In this document: one piece after another, positions 24,235-33,167 of the stretch
How the letters are laid out: each line of letters starts with the position of its first letter
Numbering within the stretch: position 1 is the first letter of the stretch
Source of the DNA: a virus
Length of the DNA: 64,000 bases
Virus record (IMG/VR): IMGVR_UViG_3300008448_000067
Location: 1-64,000 of that record
Reading direction: 5' to 3' (one strand)
The notes under the pieces: model-generated
Database searches by the model: none
Told to the model about the DNA's origin: nothing
The model's input: only the letters and a program-made list of their open reading frames with translations
Made by a program: the position numbers and the translations under genes

Positions 24235-25459
24235 TCGACATTGCTACCATTAAAGTATTTGCAATATTGTCTGACATATATCCAAATTCATTTGGATTTG
24301 AAACAAATACTGCGCTAGTAATATATTTATCGAACGCTACAGAAGATGTTATTATAGAATTTCCATTTCTGCTTACACTGATTCCATTGGCATTATAGTT
24401 AAATACTAGTTTATTTGTTGCTTGTTGAGATCCACAGTTAACTGTATTAATAAAAACATTGTTTGAAGAATCTATATAGATTTTATTATTAGAATTACTA
24501 GAATTTAAACTCAAGATAGTATTTCCCGCGGCGACTGCACTCCAATTAATATACATCGCGCCTTCATCTTGATCATACGTATGAAATGGTACATATTCTT
24601 TTAATTCAAAATCTTTAACATACAGTCTATTATTAATATCACCGAATCCGAATGATACATGAGCAGTATCTGAAGTAGCAGAAAATATGATAGAGAAAGA
24701 TGTATCAGTTGCAGTGGCAAAATATACACCATAGTTATCAATATTAAACTCAGTACCAATTTGTATTTTTGAAGGACCGGTGTCTCTGTCTTCTGGTGCA
24801 TATGAAATATTAGAGTCTGTAGTATAGTATGCATTTCCAGATAAGATATAATTTTTACCTGGTGACAGATTAAGTATTTGTGTTTGGCAATTATTCTTTT
24901 GTCCAGAAGAAACAATAACTTGATAGTCGTCATCTGCTACTAACAGACTTCCATTTGTAGCAGACCAGTCTGTTAGTATGTTGTTCTTTGTTTTTATAGG
25001 TCCCATCACACCGGAAGTAACATAAGCATTTGCATACGTAAATATGTTATTATTTGATTGGCGAATGGTGATATTATTAGCGCCGCTGAAATAAATCCCA
25101 AGTCCTTCTTCAGTGAGAATGTTTCTTCCGGAAAGAGTATTCTCAGAATATAAGTTGCATGCTATAGAATTTCTTTCAATACTAAATGTAGTTGGTATAG
25201 CAGTAGGAGTGACACTCACAGTGCCAACATTATTAGAAATAGACGTTACAAATTCGAGTGGAGTAATTCCAGATTTAGCCAAAGCAATTTGCTCTTCAGA
25301 AGTCTGAATTCCATCATGACTAATATCAAGTGTAGAATACCAACTAGTATTTCCAGATATTACATTGATTTTATAATAAATTATTTTTTCAGTTGGCAAA
25401 TCAAATGTATCTAGTATCTGTGCACTAAGAGTAGTAGAAGTGTAATTAATAGTTTCCAT
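24227..25459 (-). CDS. fibre-associated virion protein with lectin-like C-terminus (410 aa)
   Basis: ATG 25459 overlaps the TAA of the upstream 1611-residue gene (TAATG), so a longer frame to 25492 is not needed. The chain is beta-rich and Asn/Ser/Thr-rich. The last ~110 residues (NWSAVAAGNTILSLNSS, then KIYIDSSNNVFIN and NKLVFNYNANGISVSRNG) follow the strand pattern of concanavalin/LamG-like carbohydrate-binding domains. The middle has a second jelly-roll-like segment. No catalytic motif is evident. Likely a fibre or baseplate-attached adhesion protein, judged from fold pattern and neighbours. Confidence 0.7.
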   Translation of the reverse strand: METINYTSTTLSAQILDTFDLPTEKIIYYKINVISGNTSWYSTLDISHDGIQTSEEQIALAKSGITPLEFVTSISNNVGTVSVTPTAIPTTFSIERNSIACNLYSENTLSGRNILTEEGLGIYFSGANNITIRQSNNNIFTYANAYVTSGVMGPIKTKNNILTDWSATNGSLLVADDDYQVIVSSGQKNNCQTQILNLSPGKNYILSGNAYYTTDSNISYAPEDRDTGPSKIQIGTEFNIDNYGVYFATATDTSFSIIFSATSDTAHVSFGFGDINNRLYVKDFELKEYVPFHTYDQDEGAMYINWSAVAAGNTILSLNSSNSNNKIYIDSSNNVFINTVNCGSQQATNKLVFNYNANGISVSRNGNSIITSSVAFDKYITSAVFVSNPNEFGYMSDNIANTLMVAMSNV

Positions 25460-28400
25460 TATACATCCGTTATTGTACCGGTCAGTACCCATTTCTGAGC
25501 AGACGAACCAAGGTTAATTCCTCCACCGACACTCAAAGCAGCCGCATTACCCTTCACATAACCTCTTGGTTGAGTTCCGGTGAATGATGAACCACTAGCT
25601 CCCCAGTCTGCAGGAGTTCCATCTGTGGCTACAATGCTGTTATGATTAGCCGCTGTGTTAAGGTTCACGAACTCATCTGTCATATAGAACAGGCCGAGTT
25701 GGCCATTCAATAAGCCAGATCCAGTAGGCGGCGAGGTGTCATTTTGGCCCATGATCGCCATTGATGTTCTAAGGTTGCCAATATCATCATTCTTTAATTG
25801 CGCGACTGCTGGGAATGGGTCTAACTCTTTCCCTTGCATAATAAAGTATCTGCCTGTGGTCATATTTATAGAGAACACCCACAACATCTTAGTAACATCA
25901 GAGGAATTTGCTGCGAGTTGAGTGAATATGCCACTGCTATTAATATCACAAATGGCTGTAGAGCCGGCATTCTTGTAACGATAGCCAATTCTTCCGCTGG
26001 TCCCGTATTTGCGAATAGTAAAGTCGACGCCGTTACTCTCAGCATAATAACAATCAGTCGAATCAGTACCAGTGAAGTTAGCATAGAATGCCATTGTGAG
26101 AGCGCGTCTATTGGTCATTCCAAGCAGAGGAGCAGATCCTGATAGTTGCAACCAATCATTTGTACCGTCAAACTGTGTTAGAGCTGGATTTGTTCCAGCT
26201 GCATTGGTTGTTTTAGGCTTAGTAAATGTTGGATAAGAGCCATGGCTGCGTGTTGACCAGTTATAGCCCGTGCCTATCGCGCCGATTCCATCAGATGTAT
26301 AATATGAGCCGGCTTTAGGAGTCAGTCGAGCGACAACATTTTGAAGAGTAAGATCGTTGAACGTAGGCCCATCAAAGTGGAAGTCGTAGCAATTTAGATC
26401 GCTTGAAACCACACTGCCCAACCCAGCAGGTTGAGCATTTACATTATCCCAACTATTTGCAATAAAGTCTGAATGTATACCATTAACATTAGATGCTCCA
26501 AGAGAGTATCCTGGGAAAATGTTCTTACACGCATATGATCCAGCACCAAGATCATGATAATTAAGACCAGGAGTAAGAGAACTTCCGCTAAGATTGTCTT
26601 TAACTACTGTATTATAGAATGTAGCAAAATTACCATATGAAATTTCGAGTCCAATACCATCTTGAGCCGAACATATGTTCCATGCAAATATTGCATTTAC
26701 ATAATTCATAGATGTGCCTGATGGATCATTAAACTTAGGTCCAGAAGCTGCAGCATAAGAACCCTTTGCGGTGAATCTGCGATCAACAGCTGATAGCATC
26801 TTATTACCCACAACAATAGGAGTCCAAGCCGAGCTCGCCGAGAACCCTAATGTAGAAGAGTGAGGAGAACCCGGATCACTACTAATTGCCCAAGTTCCCA
26901 TAGTATCATTATGACGATAGTAAATGGTTCCTCCGGCCTCACAGGCCATTTCACACGGATTCTGATAGCTATCAATAACTGTATTATTTTCAATATAATT
27001 GACAGAAGAAGCAGCACCAACTACTGAATGTCCACGGTAAGTGTCGTGAATATAATTATTATGGAAATTAAAGTTGGTCATCGCTGTTGAACCATTAATA
27101 CCACGATAGCCTTGGAAATACAGCGAGCCGCTCGATCCATCTTGCATTGTGATACCAGCAAGAGGATTTGAACTAATTTCGCAATACGCAACTTCAAGAT
27201 TAGTAGAACTGGAAGTCTCTAATACTCCTCCTGTACTATAAGCTGAGGTGCTGTTAGGTGCTAATCGAGTAATCTTTAAACCAAGTATTTTACAATCTGT
27301 GGTAGTAGTAGCAATCAATCCAGCCTGGAGATGTGGTACACCATATGTTTGTCCACGTAATGTTATTCCAGTTTTGCCAGCAATGCTTGCTTGAGCCGAA
27401 AATGTGCCGGTGTCAGACAGTACAATTATTTGACCTGTTGTGGCTGCTGTTACGGCGCTCGACAACTCGGCATCAGTAGTTACAAAGTAATCTGGCCATC
27501 TGCTTCCAGATACATCCGTAACAGCGGCTGAACCTACAGGAGCAAACTTACCAGAATTCGTACCGGCGGTACAAGATCCCCAGTTATGACCTGCAGCGGC
27601 ATTCCACTGTGAAGCGGTGCCAGTAAGGAACACAAGTGGTTGAGAACCGGTTGGCCCTTTACCAGTTGGTCCAATGTTAGCCGGATCAAACTTAGAACGA
27701 TTAAGTGCAGAAGTAATATCAACTGCCGCGGCAATGTTAAGATATAATGCACCAAGTTGTATAGGAACTGTTGATACACTTGATACTATCCCCATAGGAT
27801 AAAGAGTAACTGCATGACTATACCCTACAGTTACACCAGATCCGCCGCTCCAGGTACTAGATCCACCTTTGGCAGAGGCGCCATCTAGATATACATATGA
27901 TCCCGTAGCAGAAACAGGATCATCTAAATTCCACGAAAATATGATATCATGATAATTATCATCGCATACTGAACCAGCAGTATCTATGTTAGCTATTACT
28001 GTTCCGGCCGCATTACGCAATCTTATCCGCATTCGACCTGTGGTTGATAGTATGGAACACTGAACTCTAGCACTTCCCGAATTGGAAGCAAATATGTGTT
28101 GTTCTGCCGCCGGAATGCTGGGCACTTTAAATCGCATAAGTGCTAAAGTGCCTGTAGCACCATCAGAACCTAATGCAACTCCCGAAGAAGAAAGCCGGAA
28201 AGTATCAGGCGTTGTTTCATCAAATTGAACAATAGGATAAGTTGCTGTTGAAACTGTCACAGAAGTAAACGTTGCAACTGTAGATGTTCCCCCAGAAGGA
28301 GTTAGTGTTACTGTAGCAGTTGTCACGGTAGAACCCGTACTCGCGTTTGTTACATTAACACGCACGTATTTCCCACGAGTATATGTTCCAGGCGCAGATG

Positions 28401-30294
28401 TTGCACTCGTTGCTCCAGTACCAGCTGAATCATCAGCAAATTGGTATGTTCCATTTGTAATTGATATACTACCAGTAGTAGAAGATCCTACAATTAATCT
28501 CCAAGCTGAAGACGAAGATCCACTTAAAGTTTGATCTAATAGATCAGCAAAATCGACAAATACTGGCTCTTTAGTAATATCTGTAGTTTCATTTACATAA
28601 TCTAAATACCCATCAGTTCCACCCGCGCCTTTGCCGGCATAAGCTATCAGCGGCGCAAAAGCGGCAAGAATAGCGGCTTTGGTAGTAGGCCAAGAACCAG
28701 GCGCGCCAGCATCCGATGGAGGACTAGTAAACACAGAAGTATAAGGAATTGTAGCACCGAGTAATCCAACTTGAATATTTCCCGTGCTTGCTACTGCAGG
28801 ATCATTACTAATACTTTCACTAATATTACTTCCAAAGAAGCACTGTTCTGCGCCACTCTCAGAAAATGAAGATAAAATTGGTGAAATATTTCGTGCAGTA
28901 TCTTCACGATTAAATCTTACAATAGTATTACGATAAATGTAACCATTTTCAACATGAGGACATGTTAAACCATTAACCATTGCGGTTGATGCTACTATAT
29001 TACCAACAATTCTTAAATTACGATATTTGTATCCATCATCTGATTCCATAAAAATACCTTGAGTACTTCCACGAGTATCACCAGAATAGTAAATATTACG
29101 TTCAATTATAAGAGGAGCAGTCCAATCTGCTGTAGCTCCTACAGGAATCCAAGTTTGAATAAAGTCTGAGTGTGGATCACCAGCATCTCCTCCACTCGCG
29201 AACGAGCGTGAACTAATAGTGTCTTTAATAGTAATAGATTTATTGCCACCTTGTGAACCTGGTATTACCCAATGGTCTCTATAGATACGATCTGACATAC
29301 AATTCGTAATACTTAAATCTGATGATTGACTGAAAGAAACAGCACTATCAAGATCACGAAATTCACATTGATCCCACGATTGAAGAGCATTAAATGTTAA
29401 TCCGCCAGCACACGAAACACCAGGAACTGTATATAGAGTCATCTTGGCCTGGCCAGTCCAAGTTATAACTTTAGAAAGAGCTCCAGTTGATCCATTTACC
29501 GCTGTAGTCGCTGTAGAAGTACCACCAGACGTGATTGTAGTGCCAGTAATAATACCACCAGACACAGTCATAGTGCAAACCGGAGCAACAGAAAATGTTG
29601 CTACGCCAGAAACATTATTAAATGTCAGACTATGCGTACCATCAGATACTAAACCGGCAACATTATTACGACTGATAATAAGTGATGTAACAACTCCTGA
29701 ATCATTAAATTGAGGTAGTATGCATGCATATTCTGGATAATTGGTATTACAATTGTAATCATTATCGTAAAGAAGTCCTGTACTACCCGGTCCGCCGTAT
29801 CCACCTTTAAATTGACAATTTTGCCAATGATGTGCTCCATATGTTCCAGATGAATAGCGTATCGGTCCCGAAGAGGAATCAGACCATACCGTTGATACAA
29901 ATTTAATATTTTCAAATCGTATATTACCAGTTGATGCTAGTGATAAACGATCCCAGACTGGTGGAACTGCGCTGTTAAGAGCTACAAATTTTACTGTAGT
30001 TGTAGGAAATAATGAAGTTATAGTTCTTGTTCCAAAAGAACCGCTCATAGCAATTGTTTTACCAGAAAGTGTTGCTGATCCTAGCGCTAGTACAGCAGTA
30101 AGTTCTGTATCATCTGTAACATAGTAATCAGGTGCAGCTCCACCACTACCACTAGTATAAGTAGGAATCCAGTCGCTGTCACTGGTATACATGTACAGAG
30201 GTCTATCTTCCCACGCAGAGCCATTCCAGCGCTGAGCTATCTTCCATTCCCAAGAAGATCCATTCCATTTTTGTACAAACCCACCAAGTGTCAT
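25459..30294 (-). CDS. giant fibre/spike protein with two beta-helix + LamG-like units (1611 aa)
   Basis: Residues 1-42 hold two WNGSxW-type modules after MTLGGFVQ. The rest reads as a duplicated unit: a right-handed beta-helix (about 55-660, starting PDYYVTDDTELT), a LamG-like domain (about 690-900), a second beta-helix (about 930-1340, starting PDYFVTTDAELS) and a second LamG-like domain (about 1376-1570). Helix turns show Asn ladders such as NFNFHNNYIHDT and NYIENNTVIDS, as in pectate-lyase-like tailspikes. Such proteins bind or degrade capsular or O-antigen polysaccharide, but no catalytic residues can be assigned by eye. It ends overlapping the 410-residue gene. Confidence 0.8.
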   Translation of the reverse strand: MTLGGFVQKWNGSSWEWKIAQRWNGSAWEDRPLYMYTSDSDWIPTYTSGSGGAAPDYYVTDDTELTAVLALGSATLSGKTIAMSGSFGTRTITSLFPTTTVKFVALNSAVPPVWDRLSLASTGNIRFENIKFVSTVWSDSSSGPIRYSSGTYGAHHWQNCQFKGGYGGPGSTGLLYDNDYNCNTNYPEYACILPQFNDSGVVTSLIISRNNVAGLVSDGTHSLTFNNVSGVATFSVAPVCTMTVSGGIITGTTITSGGTSTATTAVNGSTGALSKVITWTGQAKMTLYTVPGVSCAGGLTFNALQSWDQCEFRDLDSAVSFSQSSDLSITNCMSDRIYRDHWVIPGSQGGNKSITIKDTISSRSFASGGDAGDPHSDFIQTWIPVGATADWTAPLIIERNIYYSGDTRGSTQGIFMESDDGYKYRNLRIVGNIVASTAMVNGLTCPHVENGYIYRNTIVRFNREDTARNISPILSSFSESGAEQCFFGSNISESISNDPAVASTGNIQVGLLGATIPYTSVFTSPPSDAGAPGSWPTTKAAILAAFAPLIAYAGKGAGGTDGYLDYVNETTDITKEPVFVDFADLLDQTLSGSSSSAWRLIVGSSTTGSISITNGTYQFADDSAGTGATSATSAPGTYTRGKYVRVNVTNASTGSTVTTATVTLTPSGGTSTVATFTSVTVSTATYPIVQFDETTPDTFRLSSSGVALGSDGATGTLALMRFKVPSIPAAEQHIFASNSGSARVQCSILSTTGRMRIRLRNAAGTVIANIDTAGSVCDDNYHDIIFSWNLDDPVSATGSYVYLDGASAKGGSSTWSGGSGVTVGYSHAVTLYPMGIVSSVSTVPIQLGALYLNIAAAVDITSALNRSKFDPANIGPTGKGPTGSQPLVFLTGTASQWNAAAGHNWGSCTAGTNSGKFAPVGSAAVTDVSGSRWPDYFVTTDAELSSAVTAATTGQIIVLSDTGTFSAQASIAGKTGITLRGQTYGVPHLQAGLIATTTTDCKILGLKITRLAPNSTSAYSTGGVLETSSSTNLEVAYCEISSNPLAGITMQDGSSGSLYFQGYRGINGSTAMTNFNFHNNYIHDTYRGHSVVGAASSVNYIENNTVIDSYQNPCEMACEAGGTIYYRHNDTMGTWAISSDPGSPHSSTLGFSASSAWTPIVVGNKMLSAVDRRFTAKGSYAAASGPKFNDPSGTSMNYVNAIFAWNICSAQDGIGLEISYGNFATFYNTVVKDNLSGSSLTPGLNYHDLGAGSYACKNIFPGYSLGASNVNGIHSDFIANSWDNVNAQPAGLGSVVSSDLNCYDFHFDGPTFNDLTLQNVVARLTPKAGSYYTSDGIGAIGTGYNWSTRSHGSYPTFTKPKTTNAAGTNPALTQFDGTNDWLQLSGSAPLLGMTNRRALTMAFYANFTGTDSTDCYYAESNGVDFTIRKYGTSGRIGYRYKNAGSTAICDINSSGIFTQLAANSSDVTKMLWVFSINMTTGRYFIMQGKELDPFPAVAQLKNDDIGNLRTSMAIMGQNDTSPPTGSGLLNGQLGLFYMTDEFVNLNTAANHNSIVATDGTPADWGASGSSFTGTQPRGYVKGNAAALSVGGGINLGSSAQKWVLTGTITDV

Positions 30295-30296
30295 AT

Positions 30297-31139
30297 TTAA
30301 CCGATTCCTATTACAGTTGCATTATATCCAGTATCTGGAGTTGCTGACTGCAGCCCTCTTACCCACAATTCTGTCCCAGCAGGCAGAGGAGAGTACGCTT
30401 GCCACGTATTACTCGAAAAGAAATCTGAATGTGATTCACCTGTTCCGATACTGGAAATATGAGTATTTATTATATTTTTGGTAGTAACATCGCCGTGCGC
30501 TAGTTGTATAAGAAGTGTACCACCAGTAACTACGGTGTTGTTATCATAATTTACTCCAAGTTGCCACCACCAAAGAGGATTTGTTGTAGTTCCTAGACTT
30601 GTCCAACTACCATACGTTGCATTACCGAGTGTAAAAGAAGTGCCGGTAGTGCCTGATGTATATCCAATAGTTTCTGAAAAGGTTCCTATTGGTGAATTCA
30701 TAGTGGTTGGCTGGCCCCAGAACTCAATTATATATCGAGCTCTATGCTCGTTTAAAGAACCTGTCGTAGGAGAAGCTGCTCTTATAGCCACTGATGATCC
30801 AGCCGGAACTGTTATTGGAAACACATAGTCTTTCCCTCTATTTGATACACTTCCGGCACCGCCGGCAGTAGCATTTGATATTATAGCTGTGTAACTAGTA
30901 CCTCCAGCAGTATCAATACCAATATCAAATGTAAGTTGAGGCGTAATGCCGTTACCACCCGCATTAACAATTATCAAATTAATTAAATAACAAGTTTGAG
31001 CTATATTAGCAGCAGAAGCAACTTGTGTCCACGAACCCTTGGTATTATTGTATCCAGGAACAACCTGAGTTCCGAGGGTGCTGTTCGGCACAGCAGCTAG
31101 ATTAGTATAATAAAAATTATATTTTGTTGGAAAAAGCAT
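30297..31139 (-). CDS. fibre-tip-like protein, paralogue of the next gene (280 aa)
   Basis: Beta-rich protein sharing a core with the adjacent 331-residue protein: ANIAQ versus ANITQ, FDIGIDTAGGTSYTAIISN versus LDIGIDTAGGTNYTAIVTN, a P(A/S)GSS(V/I)A segment, a WQLGV/FQLGV segment, and a C-terminal GTELWVRG...GYNATVIGIG versus GSKLWVRG...GFNAVAIGTG. It lacks the N-terminal WNG modules of its neighbour, so it probably attaches differently. The ATG directly follows the neighbour's TAA (TAAATG) with GGTGG upstream. Function inferred: exchangeable adhesion domain on the fibre apparatus. Confidence 0.75.
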   Translation of the reverse strand: MLFPTKYNFYYTNLAAVPNSTLGTQVVPGYNNTKGSWTQVASAANIAQTCYLINLIIVNAGGNGITPQLTFDIGIDTAGGTSYTAIISNATAGGAGSVSNRGKDYVFPITVPAGSSVAIRAASPTTGSLNEHRARYIIEFWGQPTTMNSPIGTFSETIGYTSGTTGTSFTLGNATYGSWTSLGTTTNPLWWWQLGVNYDNNTVVTGGTLLIQLAHGDVTTKNIINTHISSIGTGESHSDFFSSNTWQAYSPLPAGTELWVRGLQSATPDTGYNATVIGIG

Positions 31140-32135
31140 TTATCCACCCGTTCCTATTGCTACAGCATTAAATCCAGTAGTGGTAGCCCCCGAGGAGGCC
31201 ACACCTCTTACCCATAATTTACTACCAGCTACTACAGGATAATATGGTGCTTCTGAATTAGTATCTGTACTATCTTGCCAAGCTTCATTTGAAGTCATAA
31301 ATGAGTACATCGTCCCGTTAATAATTTGCTTATTATTATCATCACCTGCTGGTGACCAAGCCAGTTGAAAATAGTAATGTCCGCCAGTAACAGCAGTCTC
31401 GCTGGTCTGAACTCCTAATTGAAAGTGCCATAGGTCACTTGCTGTCGTGCCCAACTCAACATATGATCCCCAAGCACCGTCTCCAGGAGTAAAAGAAACA
31501 CCAGCAGAATTAGTTATAGTTCCAACAGTTTCAGTAAACGTTCCATATGGTACGCCAGCCGCGGGATTTGCTCCGCCAATGGCATCAAATACTATTCGAG
31601 GCCCGGTTCCAAGCGCAGAATCAGCACACTGAACTCTAGCGGCAATAGATGAACCCGATGGTATATATCTGGGAAATCTAAAGCGTCTACCAGAGTTCGA
31701 ACTGCCATTCGTGCCGCCCATTGCTAAATTGGTTACAATGGCGGTATAGTTAGTGCCGCCGGCTGTATCAATACCAATATCTAATAACATATTTCTATTT
31801 GTGGCGGCGGTGGATCCGGAGTGAGTCCAAAAACGCCAATCATATATATTCTGAGTTATATTTGCTGCTGCAGAAATTTGTTGCCACGATCCTTCATTAT
31901 TATTGATACCCACAACCACGGCGAGGCCAACGTTAGATCCAGTAGTACCCCAGTTATTATATCTAAACGTATAAGCAGGCACTAGTCCAACAGTATCACT
32001 CCAAGCCGCTTTCCATGCGCCGGTATCTTTCCAATAAACTGGTCTATCATCCCATGTGGCACCATTCCACACTTTAGCAGTTCTCCACTGCCAATCAGAA
32101 CCATCCCATACTTTTACAAATCCACCGTATGTCAT
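31140..32135 (-). CDS. fibre-tip-like protein with N-terminal WNG modules (331 aa)
   Basis: Residues 1-45 start MTYGGFVKVWDGSDWQW and contain WNGATWDDRPVYW, closely matching the N-terminus of the 1611-residue protein and pointing to the same docking site. Residues ~50-331 are the beta-rich domain shared with the neighbouring 280-residue paralogue (LDIGIDTAGGTNYTAI, IPSGSSIAARV, KLWVRG). There is no catalytic motif and no signal peptide. Tandem duplication with loss of the WNG module in one copy is the simplest history. Confidence 0.75.
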   Translation of the reverse strand: MTYGGFVKVWDGSDWQWRTAKVWNGATWDDRPVYWKDTGAWKAAWSDTVGLVPAYTFRYNNWGTTGSNVGLAVVVGINNNEGSWQQISAAANITQNIYDWRFWTHSGSTAATNRNMLLDIGIDTAGGTNYTAIVTNLAMGGTNGSSNSGRRFRFPRYIPSGSSIAARVQCADSALGTGPRIVFDAIGGANPAAGVPYGTFTETVGTITNSAGVSFTPGDGAWGSYVELGTTASDLWHFQLGVQTSETAVTGGHYYFQLAWSPAGDDNNKQIINGTMYSFMTSNEAWQDSTDTNSEAPYYPVVAGSKLWVRGVASSGATTTGFNAVAIGTGG

Positions 32136-32147
32136 TTATTACCTATT

Positions 32148-33167
32148 TTATGAATTAATAGCTACTCGCGATCGAGATTTATATTGAACAATAATCAAAC
32201 CATTGCCGCCACGGCCTCCATTACCACTCGCCGCTACAGCAGAGCCACCGGATCCACCGCCGCCGCCGGGCGATCCTAGTGCTCCGCCACCTACACCTCC
32301 GGTCGTGCCACTGTTATTTGTGCCACCTCCGCCACCACCACCGCCACCGGCACCGGTGGTGCCACTTGCTGGAGCTCCGTTTAAGAAGTTTTCAGTAAAC
32401 TGTGTTCCTTCACCACCGGCCGATCCTGCATATGCAGTTGCATTGTTAGTGTTGCGGCCATTTCCGCCGCCGCCGCCGCCTCCGTTTGTTCCAGCAGTTG
32501 ATGTTACACCACCGGTGCCGCCGGCCGCTCCTGCATAAGTTAAACCACCATTACCGCCAGTTGAGCCAGATCCATTACTACCAATTCCTCCGGTACCACC
32601 ACCGCCACCGCCTCCACCGTCAGCAGCGTTTGTTCCATTGCCACCCACACGACCAACACCTAATCCAGATCCAGCAGATCCTCCTCCGCCTCCTCCAGAT
32701 CCGGTAGTAGCTCCGCCAGATCCACCTGCACCACCCGCAACAGTTGTTGTACCAATTGCACCGGTAGTTGAACCACCAGCGCCGCCCGTTCCGCTCGATG
32801 CACCTGTCCCGCCATTCGCCAGAGCACCCTGAGCCGTTGTCGTTGGTGCAGTGTTTGCGCCTGAAGCATTCAACCATGTAACTCCACCGGCACCACCAGT
32901 ACCAGATGCTGTTGTTGCACCAGTTCCGCCTAATCCGATGTTAAAGTAAACCAGCTGGCCAGGAGTTAATTGTACAGCAGTAGATACAGAATATCCACCT
33001 CCGCCACCACCGCCCCAAGATGCACCATTGTTAGGACCTCTTGAACCGCCAGCTCCAGCACCAATAACTGTTATAGTAGCATTTGAAGTAACTTCTATAC
33101 CAGTCGGAACAGTCCAACTACTAAATCCAGTTGTTGTAAAAACTTCTACTATTACTATATCAGTCAT
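32148..33167 (-). CDS. glycine-rich adhesin-like tip protein (339 aa)
   Basis: An N-terminal beta segment (EVFTTTGFSSWTVPTGIEV, then ATITVIGAGAGG) leads into ~250 residues dominated by Gly runs (up to seven or more) alternating with Ser/Thr/Ala/Asn stretches, ending LIIVQYKSRSR. The pattern matches polyglycine-sandwich receptor-binding domains, of which T-even gp38 adhesins (glycine-rich motifs with hypervariable loops between) are the known model. The gene is much richer in G+C than its surroundings because of the glycine codons. The ATG overlaps the stop of the large collagen fibre gene (TAATG), suggesting it is the fibre's tip or adhesin. Confidence 0.72.
   Translation of the reverse strand: MTDIVIVEVFTTTGFSSWTVPTGIEVTSNATITVIGAGAGGSRGPNNGASWGGGGGGGYSVSTAVQLTPGQLVYFNIGLGGTGATTASGTGGAGGVTWLNASGANTAPTTTAQGALANGGTGASSGTGGAGGSTTGAIGTTTVAGGAGGSGGATTGSGGGGGGSAGSGLGVGRVGGNGTNAADGGGGGGGGTGGIGSNGSGSTGGNGGLTYAGAAGGTGGVTSTAGTNGGGGGGGNGRNTNNATAYAGSAGGEGTQFTENFLNGAPASGTTGAGGGGGGGGGTNNSGTTGGVGGGALGSPGGGGGSGGSAVAASGNGGRGGNGLIIVQYKSRSRVAINS

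Noticed and set aside
25459-25492. Longer N-terminus for the 410-residue protein
   Set aside because: The extension lies wholly within the end of the upstream gene, and the TAATG junction at 25459 matches the coupling style of this genome.
30474-30481. AATAAATA element inside the 280-residue fibre gene considered as a late promoter for the 1611-residue gene
   Set aside because: It lies about 180 bases before that start, outside the 18-63 base range of the convincing cases; a 7-8 base AT-rich word is expected by chance several times in the window.
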